Origin: Liolophura sinensis
Taxonomy: Eukaryota; Mollusca; Polyplacophora; Chitonida; Chitonidae
Direction of reading: 5' to 3'
Length of the DNA: 64,000 nucleotides
Assembly: GCF_032854445.1 (NCBI RefSeq)
Contig: NC_088298.1
Location: 18,187,976-18,251,975, forward strand
Part shown: positions 44,878 to 56,530 of the stretch, piece by piece
Numbering within the stretch: the first letter of the stretch is position 1
Layout: every line of letters begins with the position of its first letter
Notes under the pieces: generated by a model
The model's database searches: none
Seen by the model: the letters and a program-made list of their open reading frames with translations, nothing else
What the model was told of the DNA's origin: nothing
Program-made: the position numbers and the translations under genes

Positions 44878-45466
44878 GTTGAAATATTATCATTACAATC
44901 TAATGTAAAAACTCAATAATTATACTTTAAGTAAAAAAAAATATTTTTTTTTGTTGCAAAAATCATGTTCTTTGTGACAAGGTTTGTTCTTAGTATTTCG
45001 ATGCCGTTTATCTTGTTTTGCGGATTAATGTTACGTCCATTACACTGCTTCAAGCAACATGCAGATACTGGATCTGCACCCGAGATAAAACTTTTTTCGT
45101 AATTGTAATAGTAAATAAGAATGTATTTGCACGGTCTAGCGTAGACAGCGAAAAATATGCTTAATTTTCTTCGACGTTCAAGACTTATTTTAGAACTCTC
45201 AGGTAACACTGGGTAGTTACTGCAGTATTTTTATTCGAAAACTATGTGCCAACCACGTTGACGAAAGAAAAACATATCATCTAAATGACAAATGGTTCTT
45301 TCTTGGGTGCATAGCCTAATCTTGGGTGCATTGGCCTCATTTGACAAATCCTTGATTCGTCGGGCACGCAAGGTTTATGCTCAGTCTCAACCTAGGATAT
45401 TAACTTTTCTTGACGCATTGGTGGTAAAAAAAAATGAGTTGTGTCAATTAAGAGAGTGTATCGTGC

Positions 45467-45676
45467 AGGTTTTCACCTTCAACACGTTTGTCACAATCAA
45501 GGCAGCTTAATTAAGTCTAACATGAAGGTTTTCTCTTTCAAAACGTATGTCACAAGCATGCCAGTCTAAAAATATGGAGGTTTTCGCCTTCAGCGTGTAT
45601 GGTATAAACATACCAGTCTAAGGTAGTCTAAAATGGAAGATTTCGCCTTTAACACATTTAGCACAAACACGAGGCT
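45467..45676 (+). repeat. diverged 52-59-bp tandem repeat, 4 units
   Basis: Units start at 45467, 45526, 45578 and 45637 with AGGTTTTC-CCTTCAA or a variant, then ACG-TTGTCACAA or a variant, then GCCAGTCTAA. The last unit is partial. Confidence 0.82.
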
Positions 45677-45828
45677 CGATGTATACAATAGTGAAAATCT
45701 TGTATGTACAACAAAGATATTTACTCCCCCTCAAGTCGTGATAAAGGCCATGTACTCCGGTTGCCCACTATCACGAAACTGGTCACTTGTGCACAAACCA
45801 ATTAATCGGTTAATCAACCAAACAATCT

Positions 45829-45860
45829 ATCAGTCAATCAATCAATCAATCAATCAATCA
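45829..45860. repeat. (CAAT)n microsatellite
   Basis: CAAT repeat with flanking worn units (CAACCAAACAATC and similar). Confidence 0.85.
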
Positions 45861-46944
45861 CCCAACCAACCAGTGAAACGACCAATCAATCAAGCAATTC
45901 TACGATGTTATTATATTCTCTATTTCGCAATAAAATACCTCCTTCATTTCAAAGTTTACCGGTCATCACCCTCGACCAGTTTTCTAGGACTCGGTGATGA
46001 AGCACCCGTGACGTACAGTTCCAGCTAGTTAGAGCAAATCGCTATCTTTGCTTAGGCAGGTATTGGCATTTTAGCGGATATTAATGTCTTTCGTCTCCTA
46101 TAATCCTTTAATTTCCGGTACTGTAAATGAGCTGACTATAATCTGCATTTGTTTGGCTTTAAATAGTCAACCCCTCTTGCCCGAGACGCCTATGAAATGT
46201 ATATAATATGTCCATGCGTCCTTAAAGGCATGCGTATACCAGGCGTCAATCAAAACGGACGCTCCAGGACAGTAATCGGAAGGCCAATTCCTAAACCAAC
46301 GTTTAAAACAATCCACCAAAGATCTAAGAATGTATATGAAGTGCGAATTTAGGACGTCATCAGATAAACCAAGTTATAACCATTGTTCTAAAGCGGACAG
46401 GTTAACGGGTGGGAGGTTGATCTGAGATTGGTTTCATTCTTCCCGGATTAACTTCCAGAAATAAAAATCTGTATTATTTTATTCACTAATCCTGAAATTC
46501 AATCTTTTTAAATTTGCTATCCATGTCTTTTAACCCTAAGGTAATTCCAACTTCATATCACTTAGTTATTCGTGTAAAAAAATAACGTCAAAATAAAAAC
46601 GAATGTACATGTCGCTTCGACAGGAAGCCAAACTCCATCGGCATGATCCGGAAGGCTTCCAATGCGAAAAATCTGAACTATCGACCATTGACTATGTTAC
46701 TGACGAATTTTCTCACAACACCATAAGGATGGCGTGAGATATTTGAGATACTGGAAGATATTTGAGCTACACACTGAAAAGGATGTTAACGTGTAATGTC
46801 TTTACGTGTAATGGCCAAGGCCGATTTTCTTTGATTTCGGCATATGAATGAACTCGAGAAGGGTTATGTTTCACAAACATACCACATCTTTTGCCTTAAC
46901 CTGCAACGTCTATAACCTGCAACGCACTCAAGATAATTTCATTT

Positions 46945-47143
46945 GTGTGACGGGGGTCAGTATTGTGTGATGGGAGTCCGAGAGAAACCAGCGACTGTTC
47001 CGCAGGTTGCTGGCATGACTTCCAACGTAGGGGCGGAAAGGTAGACAGCATGAGGTGGACTTGAACTCACGGCAAACACGTTGGTAAGGGACTTATGGGT
47101 CACTGTGAGCTTGCATACTAACCACCAGGCCAAGGAGGCCTAC
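46945..47143 (-). mobile_element. SINE1, 3' truncated
   Basis: Inverted: CAGTATTGTGTGATGGGAG, CCGCAGGTTGCTGGCATGAC, GGTGGACTTGAACTCAC, TTGGTAAGGGACTTATGGGT, and a head ending ACCACCAGGCCAAGGAGGCC. Confidence 0.85.
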
Positions 47144-48397
47144 AATATTGCTCAACTTTTATGTTTTAGGTCCAACACGTAATCACCTCATCGGAATACA
47201 GAATATCTTGTGATTTCGAGAGTCATGAATTTTTCAGAGTCGGATTCTAACAAACCCGATATTCCATTTACTAATCACGTGATACCAGATGGTTATTGCT
47301 TTCAGTTGGCCTTAAGATACCCGGAGGTATCGCACAGACGATCCTAATTAAGGTAAAATGACAGGGCGGCACGGTGAAAGTCAGGTTCCCTCCCCTGGGG
47401 CAGAGACATTTCCCACCCGTAAGAGGAATGAGCGGCAATGCCAGTGGCACTGTTCTGTGAGATCTAAAATTAGGGTGAGTAAGTTCAGACATTTCTCTTT
47501 CCATATCCGATGGCAAGAGTTTAACATGAAAGGCTAAATACAACCGGGTTGAGTACTGTCTTTTCATTAGTAAATGCATTATCATTAGTAGGCCTATTGC
47601 CTTTAAAAACACCATTTCCTCCAAATTGTTGCCAGGATCCTACATTTTTCAACCGCCAATCTAAATTGCATAATCAGTATTAGCCACATTACTGTCTTGG
47701 TCATTGTTGTCGTCTTAATTATCATCAGCATTATTGCCACGTGTTTCGCATTCTTCGCTGTGGTCATCTTTACTGTTACCGATTTCTTCACTGATACTAT
47801 CACACGGCTTATGCTATAGGAGTGAATATACGGCTGGATATTTCCTCGAAGATATTACAATTTTCACGAACCTATAGGTCGAGTGAAAATGTTAATCTGT
47901 CGAGATAAAATATCAAGCCTAATTTATCACAATGAAGAGCATCGCGGGCTACTTTTCGTGAATTAATACAGGTATCTCAGCTAAAACAAGCTTTGTTTTC
48001 TCGGAAGCTTTGAAACTGCAGAAACCGACATCACGCCTCACACCATCAGGAGAGAATTGGGCTGGCTGGGGACCTAGGTTGAGCTTTGAGAAAAATACTT
48101 GCATTAGTTAAACTGCCACATAATCCTATTAGAACCAGTTTGCAAAGGTATGCAATTTAATTGTGTCAAAAAAGATGTTATGACATGTTTTTCCCACAGC
48201 TGGGAACTGTGAACGACATATTAAGAAAGGAGTTTATTCATAATTTATCTTTCTGTTATACACAAAGCATGTTGTTATAAAACTGAGATAAATAAGTTGT
48301 TGTACACACATTATTTTCCATCACACTCACCTAGCCGTTTTGCCACAGAGTTTGGAAAAGTTTTCCTTCCCTTGCAAGGCCATAGCCTTGTATTATA

Positions 48398-48628
48398 CAG
48401 GGTGTCCCAGAAGTCGTGCTTTATCCTGATTTTCATTTTTTTCTGTGTTTCAGATTTAATACTGATTTTAAATTTCTTTCTCTCTTTCAGAGTTAATTGT
48501 GGTTAATAAACAGTACAAGAAAGAGTTAAATTGGTTTTTTATGCTTGGAAGAGATGGAGCAACACATCGCTCTGTAACTCAAGCATTCAACCTCAACCTG
48601 GACGGTGCGCGACTTCTGGGATGTCCTG
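48398..48628. mobile_element. TA-flanked mariner-type MITE, 231 bp
   Basis: Terminal inverted repeats CAGGGTGTCCCAGAAGTCG and CGACTTCTGGGATGTCCTG, about 22 bp with four changes, flanked on both sides by TA (48396-48397 and 48629-48630). The TA duplication and the size point to a non-autonomous Tc1/mariner-type element. No transposase is encoded inside. Confidence 0.85.
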
Positions 48629-49623
48629 TATATTAGGCAGCGAATTTTGCAACTTGTCTTGAAAAGAGTGATCTAGTAGAGTACAGCTTGACGGTGTTGC
48701 CAGCGAGCAAAACTTTATGACGACCAACTTGCCCAGCCAGGCACAACTGTGTACGTGCCTGGGCGATATGCACAAGGCGACGAATCGATTTTCTGCCGAC
48801 AACTTCCCGATTTCTGGCACACAGAACAAGAAGTCCACAATGCCTGATACGATTTCTGTCCCATTGTTAGTAAAACATTTTCGTTTCGGTGGACTTTCAT
48901 ACATTATTGCTTGCTTACTTCCAGACAATATTGGCATGCGGACTAAACTGATCTATCTAGTCATGGGCAAAAGTCCCCTGGTATGCCAAATATCGCTATC
49001 ATTCATTTTTAAGAGCCATCCTTCTGAAGTATCACAGCAGAATTATCTCCAGACAAACACCTTAGAGGGTAATGAAATATGCGTGAAGTTATAGACGACC
49101 CCTTTTCCTCTTTGCTGAAGAGTGGCACAAAGAAATGTTTGAATGTCAAAAATTTCGCATTGCCTCATTGGCAATCATCAAAAGTTTCTTTTACAAAAAT
49201 ATGTTAAAGCATTTTCTTTTATCTTCATACACAGAGACGCTTAGCGAGGAAAAAATATTTATTTGAGAAAAAAAAAAGCTGACAAGCAAAATTAATTGTA
49301 CTAAACCTCGTCGGCTTAGTCGGCTAAAGGGTTGGTGTTGTAGCATGCTGCCGATAGGCCCTCGCTCCTCCAGATGCTCCACAATCGCGAACCCGTCTGA
49401 CAAGTAAGGCAGACCTAGTGAGAATTCCAAATAGGTGTCTGAAATAGTGACTCACCTGAATGATTTTACTTAAAAGTTATTTTTGACCTTAATGAGACGA
49501 ATGAATAGCGTCTATTGGAAATGAATACATCTTCAGTTCAATGACTCACGTTCAAGATATTCATGTTGATACCTGCGTAGAAAGATTTTTTTATATTACA
49601 TTACGAGGATTTAAAACGTGAGC

Positions 49624-49875
49624 ACGGGGCCTCCATGGCCGAGGGGATTAGAACGTCAGCACGGCACAATGAACCAGAAGCCGATTTGCCGGAGACCAGC
49701 TTACACTAGCTTTCTCTCCGGACGTGCGTGGGAAGGTCTGTCAGCAATCTGCAGATGGTCGAGGATTTGCCCCGGGCTCCGCTCTGTTTCCTTCCACCAT
49801 AATGCTGGTCGCCGTCATATAAGGGAAATTTTCTTGAGTACGGCGTAAAACATCAATCAAATAAATAAATAAATA
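49624..49875 (+). mobile_element. SINE1, near full length, short internal loss
   Basis: GGGCCTCCATGGCCGAGGGG, GACGTGCGTGGGAAGGTCTG, GCTGGTCGCCGTCATATAAG, GAGTACGGCGTAAAACATCA and an AAAT tail; the region around the B box is shortened. Confidence 0.9.
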
Positions 49876-50033
49876 CAACTCGAGCGAAGATGACAAGTAA
49901 ATGTATAGCAAAATAATAAAAAAACCCAGTAATATACCATTTATATATGGAGCGTCCAGTATGGTTGACGATTTATGACGCCTAGATTTTTAACAGCTGG
50001 TTATTTGACATTCACTGCGAACGTCGTGGACAG

Positions 50034-50035
<2 letters not shown>

Positions 50036-50061
<26 letters not shown>
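50036..50061. repeat. (CA)n microsatellite
   Basis: Uninterrupted CA repeat, followed 50 bases later by a run of G. Confidence 0.92.
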
Positions 50062-50064
<3 letters not shown>

Positions 50065-50439
50065 AAACTTTTATCTCGGAGGCCTGTACTTGATGGTATA
50101 GCTCAAAGGGGGGGGGGGGGTATCAGTAGTTGAATAACTATGCTGGATACACGCTATTTTGACGCTAGAGTGCATTTCCGCCGGCTATAATCGAATTACT
50201 GGGTTCAAGCTGACTAGGTATCTTCTCCTGGGGATTTGTATGCCGCTGTGCTTTCAACCCACAGCCTGTCGAGGCTGACGGAAACAGCTCGTCTTCGGCG
50301 CGTATCGGGTAGCAAAACGCCGAGCAGAGCCACCGTATAGCTGTTTTAACGGGCAAACCATCGTTTTGTGTAACACAGATTGAAACAATCAGGCGTTATT
50401 TATTTGGAGCATTGAGTGTGGTCATTTCCTATCGGATAC

Positions 50440-51480
50440 TTCCTAAATCGGACGCAAACAGGGCATCGATTGCACGCAGAGAAAATTAAGCCATCGACCG
50501 TGGAACTCGTGCATATAGCTTCACCTTAAAGGGGCTCTATTATCGAGGATAATAGTGTCTTCAAATGGCAATGCTTCAAAATTTAGTTTTCATATTTCAT
50601 TTTACTGTATATGGATAATACAGTGTTTACAATCAAGATTCTTTTATGGAAAATAAGAAAAATCACATACAGGGAAAATTAAGCGCATGCGCAGAACATT
50701 TAATGTTGTAGAGATCGATAGCATCTTGGACCAGGAAGTTTATTATAGCCTCATCTCAAAAGTGCTCTTTACAGGGATATGTTCTATCTCTAAAATCCAT
50801 TTGTTTTTGATAATTTGTTTTTTCTTATTTATTTTTACTGTAAATGGATAATACAGTATGTCTTATCAGCAGGAAGAAAATACAAATAACAGGTCAAATG
50901 TAATGCGTTTTCCAGCGTAAAGGCGACCCAGATACAAACTGACATGATCGTAGTTCTACTGCAGAAAATGCGCAGGCCTATTACATTACCAGTTTGCCCA
51001 GAAAACGCCATCGCAAAGGCATGGGTGAACAACAGATCACACAGTACTGACCGAGTTAATTTGGGCGGGTAATATTCCCTATTAAGGTAAATAGCAGCTT
51101 AGAGTAAGCATCCGTGCTCATGCGCATAACGTATAATGTGGTAGACGATCGATAGCACGCGGAGAAAATTACACTTTTCACTGTGGATTTTTTTTTCAAC
51201 CCATAACTAGAATCAGATCAAAGGGGATCTGTAACCAGTGGTGTTCGTGTTCTGTTACTGAAATTTGGTCATATTTCGGTAGTTTCTTTTATTTTTTATT
51301 TTAGTATATACGATGGAACCACTATCTCCAGTCTACATACTGAAAACAGAAGAGAATAACTGACGAGAACGTCAAATACCAGGTCAAATTAAACCAAATA
51401 GCAGTTTCCTATTCACATCTGTACGCTTGTGCAGAACGGGTAAAACAGGTTAGCATTCATCGTTGTTTGTGAACAGTTGT
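50440..51480 (+). repeat. degenerate long-period tandem repeat, 3-4 units
   Basis: Recurring blocks: TTTTACTGTATATGGATAAT (50602) and TTTTTACTGTAAATGGATAA (50834); ATCGATAGCA (50715 and 51145); GAGAAAATTA or GGAAAATTAA (50479, 50673 and 51160); and CATGCGCA (50694 and 51120). Unit length is about 230 to 430 bp and the units are well diverged. Confidence 0.6.
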
Positions 51481-53789
51481 CCATCATTTGACATCAGTCA
51501 TGTCACTGCCCTAGCTGGTTTAGTTAAACTGGCTTTGCAAAACCCGGCTTTCGAGTGACGCTATTATCACAATAGAATGACATCACATCGTTAAATGATT
51601 AGGCCGTTGTACCGCAAAGCAGAGACAATTTCCCGTATTTTTAACATGAGGGTACTCGAGCTTTCATAAAAATTAACTACAGAATATCACAATTTTTTTC
51701 ACTAACTGATACCCAAATTTCCCCAAAACATAATTTAGAAGATGTTTTCTAAATTTAGAGATTTTCCCTCTGTAGTCGGTTTCCTACATTTTATATACCA
51801 CTCCTTGTTTACATTGACAAATTGACCCTACTGTGCTAGTGTGTTGTCGTAAAGTGTATCTCGAAATTGTCGTTTTTTTAAAAGATTTTGGATTATGGAA
51901 CTAAACTGAAGTAATCCCTAAAAGATGACTTTTTTTTTACACAAAACACTTAGCTTCATGACGTGTTGATTTTTTTTTATCAGTTCCATAACCCGAAACT
52001 GAGAGTGTTTTATATGAAATTTAGATATTTATTTATTGAATTTTACTCCATACTCAATAATTTTATGCGAGTTTCAAAACACCTCAACTCGAAAAACGCA
52101 GCTTATATTGGCGTGGGTGTGGGTTTATTTGAATTTCTCTGCAAAGATTAAATTTATTTTTTTATTTATTTGACTGGGATTTTACGCCCTACTCAAGTAT
52201 ATTATACGCGACTTCACAGCATCAGCTCCAATACAGCCGCTTCTTATTAGCATGGGTGTGGGTAAAGCACAACCACTACTTGCACTAGGTTGAATAAGCC
52301 ATCTGTCTCCCACCACCCTGGCTTTATTTTACCTTAATGGCATAGAGTAATCCCAAAGCTCCGGGCGCCTAGCTGGTTCAGGTTTATAAAGAGCAATCAT
52401 GTATCTCACCCTGATGCCCACTGGGAACTGCCGAGATCGGCAGTACATTAAGCTACAGCATAACGAGAGCCCCGCAGCGTCCAGATGATAACGTAATAGA
52501 AATGCTCAGAACACTTAATGTATTCCCTACCACCATTCCCGAAACGGATCGATCGTAAGTAACCTGCCACTGGGCGGTGGTTTATCCCTGGCCCTTAGGT
52601 TTTCGACATCCGCAACAGTGACCGCTCTTATAAAATTGGAAAATTCATGATCATGGCGTTGAAGAATTATCGAATAAAAAAAAAAGTCAAAATGAAGTAA
52701 ACTCGAAGATCGACTGGAGGGCGAGCCGAACATTTTACAGGTCTATTTTGTTTTCCGGAATTAAAAGTAGTTCCGTTGAAAGGTCACGTCTTCTGTTCCT
52801 TTATTTAAAATATGAATTGCATAATCTTGCCCTTAAATAGTTGGTGCAGTTGGTTGTGAATGGTAGCGTGTCCAGTACAAACGAAGCGGCCTTTGTTGGA
52901 AACATTTCTTTTCATTTTATTCGTGTAATTTATGACCTTTAAATACAACTAAATCTTCTTTTAATTGCCTAAGGGCTTCGAGGTATGTTTTAGGAAAGTC
53001 GTGTAAAAATTTGTTAAAAATAAGTACCAAAACCACACATGCCTCGTGCTGATACAGTTCTATCACGTGGCGGTAATTTCTAGTTCCTTATAATTCCAAA
53101 GTTGGCGTTAAGCTATGATTGGCATTTTTGCGCACAAGGTGCCGTTATTTCCAAGTCACACGCTTAACGTTTACGTCAATAAATTTTACAGCATTCTGAT
53201 ACAGTCGGATGACAATCAATAATAATGAGTAGGTTAAATCGGTTTTGCCACGTCAGTAAAAAAAATACTGATCGACATATGCTAGCTGTCTTCCCCTCTA
53301 AGACCGATAACGAGTGGGATCAGCGCTTTCTCGTCTTTTCCGTACGCACAGGTGGCAACGAAGCAGGTTTTCAGCAAGCTGTTATTATTATTGTCGGGAA
53401 TTGTCGCAGATGCAATGATTTAGAAATCACGAGATTTTGTCGTAACGAGACATGTGCTTGATGGTGCCACATGTCTGTTCCGTGTAGCTTTGTGTCGATC
53501 ATTAAATGCACATCTCAGTCTGTTGCCCTCGGAGGTAAATAAACTAGCAGTACATGCAAGTGATATTGTCTGTTGAAGCACGAAACGATGTTAATGGAGA
53601 ATTTCACATCAGTATGTGGGCATTCTAATGCCATTGACTGTCGTTGTGTCGTAGCGTCGTTTAGTTAAGTCATTACAAGTTCCCGGCTTATTATAGAACG
53701 CGAAAAACTTGCAAAGTTATAATAACCGCAATTCACTCTCGGTGCGGTGTACTCTCAGATACCATAAAAATAAAGTTAATTTACGTGTA
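51481..53789. other. intergenic, only a SINE1 piece
   Basis: Nothing supportable apart from the SINE1 fragment at 52152. Confidence 0.45.
52152..52215 (-). mobile_element. SINE1 3' fragment
   Basis: TTTATTTATTTGACTGGGAT, TTTACGCCCTACTCAAGTAT; it ends shortly after. Confidence 0.7.
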
Positions 53790-53930
53790 CATTGAGTTAA
53801 ATGCTGTTTAACGCCATACGTCAGCACTTTTCATTTATACCATAGTGATAAGTTGTATTTGTGGTGGGAACCAGAGCTTGCGTAGTAAAATTGGCGACCT
53901 GTGGCAAATTGCTGGTTATCTGTAACCGTC
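53790..53930 (-). mobile_element. SINE1, worn copy
   Basis: GCTGTTTAACGCCATACGTC, TTTCATTTATACCATAGTG, TGTGGTGGGAACCAGAG and GCAAATTGCTGG follow the inverted SINE1 order. Confidence 0.6.
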
Positions 53931-55694
53931 TTCAAGTAAGTTCATTTTAAGCAGAATTTCCCCTAGTCCTCCTCAAGAAAACGAAAACAGGTATACCTAG
54001 AAAATAGGGTGGATTACCAAGGAAATGACTGGTATCGAACTGCGATTATTGAATCATCAGACATCAATTGCTTGTTACACTGTCTTTGCTGGGTAATTCT
54101 GAATCTAGATTTTCTGTTGAGTTGGGGTGGGTAAATGTGGTAACACGAAAATAATCGACTTGGTAATTTTCGTCAATAATTCCATGCAGACGATTTCTTT
54201 ATCAAAATATACCAAAAAAAAAGAACTCACGTTTTAATCATTTCTTTAAGGAAACGTTATTTTCTGATATGTGGTGAACGGAAAAGAAAATATTGTTTTG
54301 ATAAACAAAATATTTGCGTGTGCACGACGCACCCTATCCCAGAGCATGTGCCTGTTTCCATAAAGATGCCTACCAATGCAATTATTCCACGCATGACATT
54401 TCAGAAAGCATTTACTACATATTTAATAAAGGTCTATTGTACTTTGGCAGCCAATTCTATTGATTATTTTGAACATCAACTACATGCGTGATATAACAAT
54501 CGCAGCGCCATTGTATCTACCCTTTGGCCATCTGTATTGTATGGGGCGCCATTGAGATGACTACATGATGGCAACAGCGTTTATTTGAAAACAACCGTTA
54601 CGTCTGGACAATGGAGTGACAATTGCTAGACGCCTAGAAGAGGAGATTGAATACTACAAATCACGACCCCTGCGATTTATATACAACAGCTGGTAATATC
54701 CAGCAAAGAATTGTCATTTGTGTGATGTAACGGTTGATTTCCTCCGTGACATAATAGAAACGAATGTTAGATTTGAGACAGCGGGAATCGTCGGATCGTG
54801 AGGCTCCTTTCACAGTCCTTTGCTGGAATAATACGTCATGTGTATTATTCGGAGCAAAATAGTTTACAACGAGATCTTTCAATTCTAAACCCCTATGTGA
54901 GCAACACTTTGTCAACGGGTAAATTACTTGAGCTCATCATCTGGGCCTTAATATTGAGAACAATCAAAGTGAGAGGGTCTAAAACAATCCAACCAGAGCA
55001 AAACTAGCTTGAATCAGTATTTCGGGTCGTTAAGAGTCGCGTACATTTCCACTGATCCAAGTCCGGTTCACTGTTATGCACTCAGGAGTTCATGCTTCTA
55101 CTGAACTGATTTGTTTTTCACGCGATACTTCCTCATAAAGATCCATTACGTCCAAATCACCTAAAGTGAGTCGCACATATTAGTCAGAAGTAACAAAGTG
55201 CCATGCTATAGTTTTTGATGCACACGTAAAGATGGAAATGACGGTTTTTAAACGACAAGCGCTTTTAGTCGTTGAGGTCCCTAAACGTTTTCCGAGGTTA
55301 ATTGTGTAACTTTTTTGTCGCCATAGCGAGTCGGATGCAAGCTGAATTCATCGTTGTTTACTAGCAATGCGTAGGAACTATGTTACCATTTTCCTCACAA
55401 ACATCATTGTGTGTGCAGGAATTACCTGTAAACAGTACACACATCAGTCCTGTATAATTTGGGCTGGATACCTATTCTGTGATGATAAACTTAAGGTGTT
55501 CACATGGTAGGATACACCTGTTTTGTCGAAAATGACAGGTGCCTCGAACGCTGGTAATAGTTCAGGGAGTGTGGAAAATCATATAGCAGAGTTAGATAGA
55601 TACAAGAAAAATAAATATCATGTTGCTTTATGTTAACAATCCTGTTTTGATTTGTGTAGGACTTAACATATAAATGCTCGGGAAGATCTTGTAA
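53931..55694. other. intergenic, nothing recognised
   Basis: No gene, RNA or clear repeat before the old 36-bp array. Confidence 0.45.
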
Positions 55695-56530
55695 CGCACC
55701 CCAAATTAACCTAAATCTTCTCAACAAATAACCAGTCTAAATTACTTCAGTGTTTCTTCACAACTGGTCACCCAAAACTAATCCAGTATATCTCAACAAA
55801 TGGCCACTGTAAATGACCCCAGTGTTTCAGAACAAACGACCATCCCAAAATAACCTAGCATTTTAACCAAACGACCACTGTAAATTAACTCAGTAGTTTG
55901 GCCAAATACCTATTGTAAAGTGACTCAGTGTTATCGGATAAATGATGACTACAAATTTACCGAGCATTTCTGAACAAATGAGTACTTCACATTAACTCAG
56001 TGTTTTGGGTAAACAATCACATCAGAATAAGCCTGTATTTGTGACCAAATGATGTCTGTAAAAACAAAAACAACAACTCAGGGCAAATTAACACACTGTT
56101 TCTGAGCAAATGCGCATGCAGAAATAAACATCGTGCGTTTAAAGAATTGACTACTTTCAAATGTCACCTGCAGAATGATCTAGTGTTTTTCCACAAGTGA
56201 GCACCGTAAAATGGCCTGGCGCTTTCTCACGAATGGCGACTGCAAATTAACTAAGTGTTCTTGAACCAATGTCCAGCGTAAATTTACTCAATGGTTCCAA
56301 ACAAATGACGAATCTCAATTAACCTATTTGCTTTGAATAAATGACAACGGCACATTAACAGTAAATTTTTGTACTGACCAATGCAAATCATTGTGCTTGT
56401 ACTTTTCATTAACAAATAGCAGCTTCAAATTAACCAAACGTTGCTTAACAAAGGACCAATGCAAATAAAACCAGCATTTTTTATCAAGCGGCCATTACAA
56501 ATGATAAACCTCGTGTTTCGAACGGCAGTA
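55695..56530 (+). repeat. ancient minisatellite, about 36-bp period, over 20 units
   Basis: The pattern AACAAATGACCACTGTAAAT, then TAACTCAGTGTTTC, recurs with heavy substitution and small indels throughout. Clear units begin near 55795, 55830, 55866 and 55975, and continue to about 56520. No unit is identical to another, so the array is old. Confidence 0.82.

Noticed and set aside
47271-47803. Two open frames of 117 and 66 codons on the minus strand
   Set aside because: No recognisable domain. The upstream part reads as an acidic Asp/Asn-rich stretch in another frame with stops. Too weak to call even a pseudogene.
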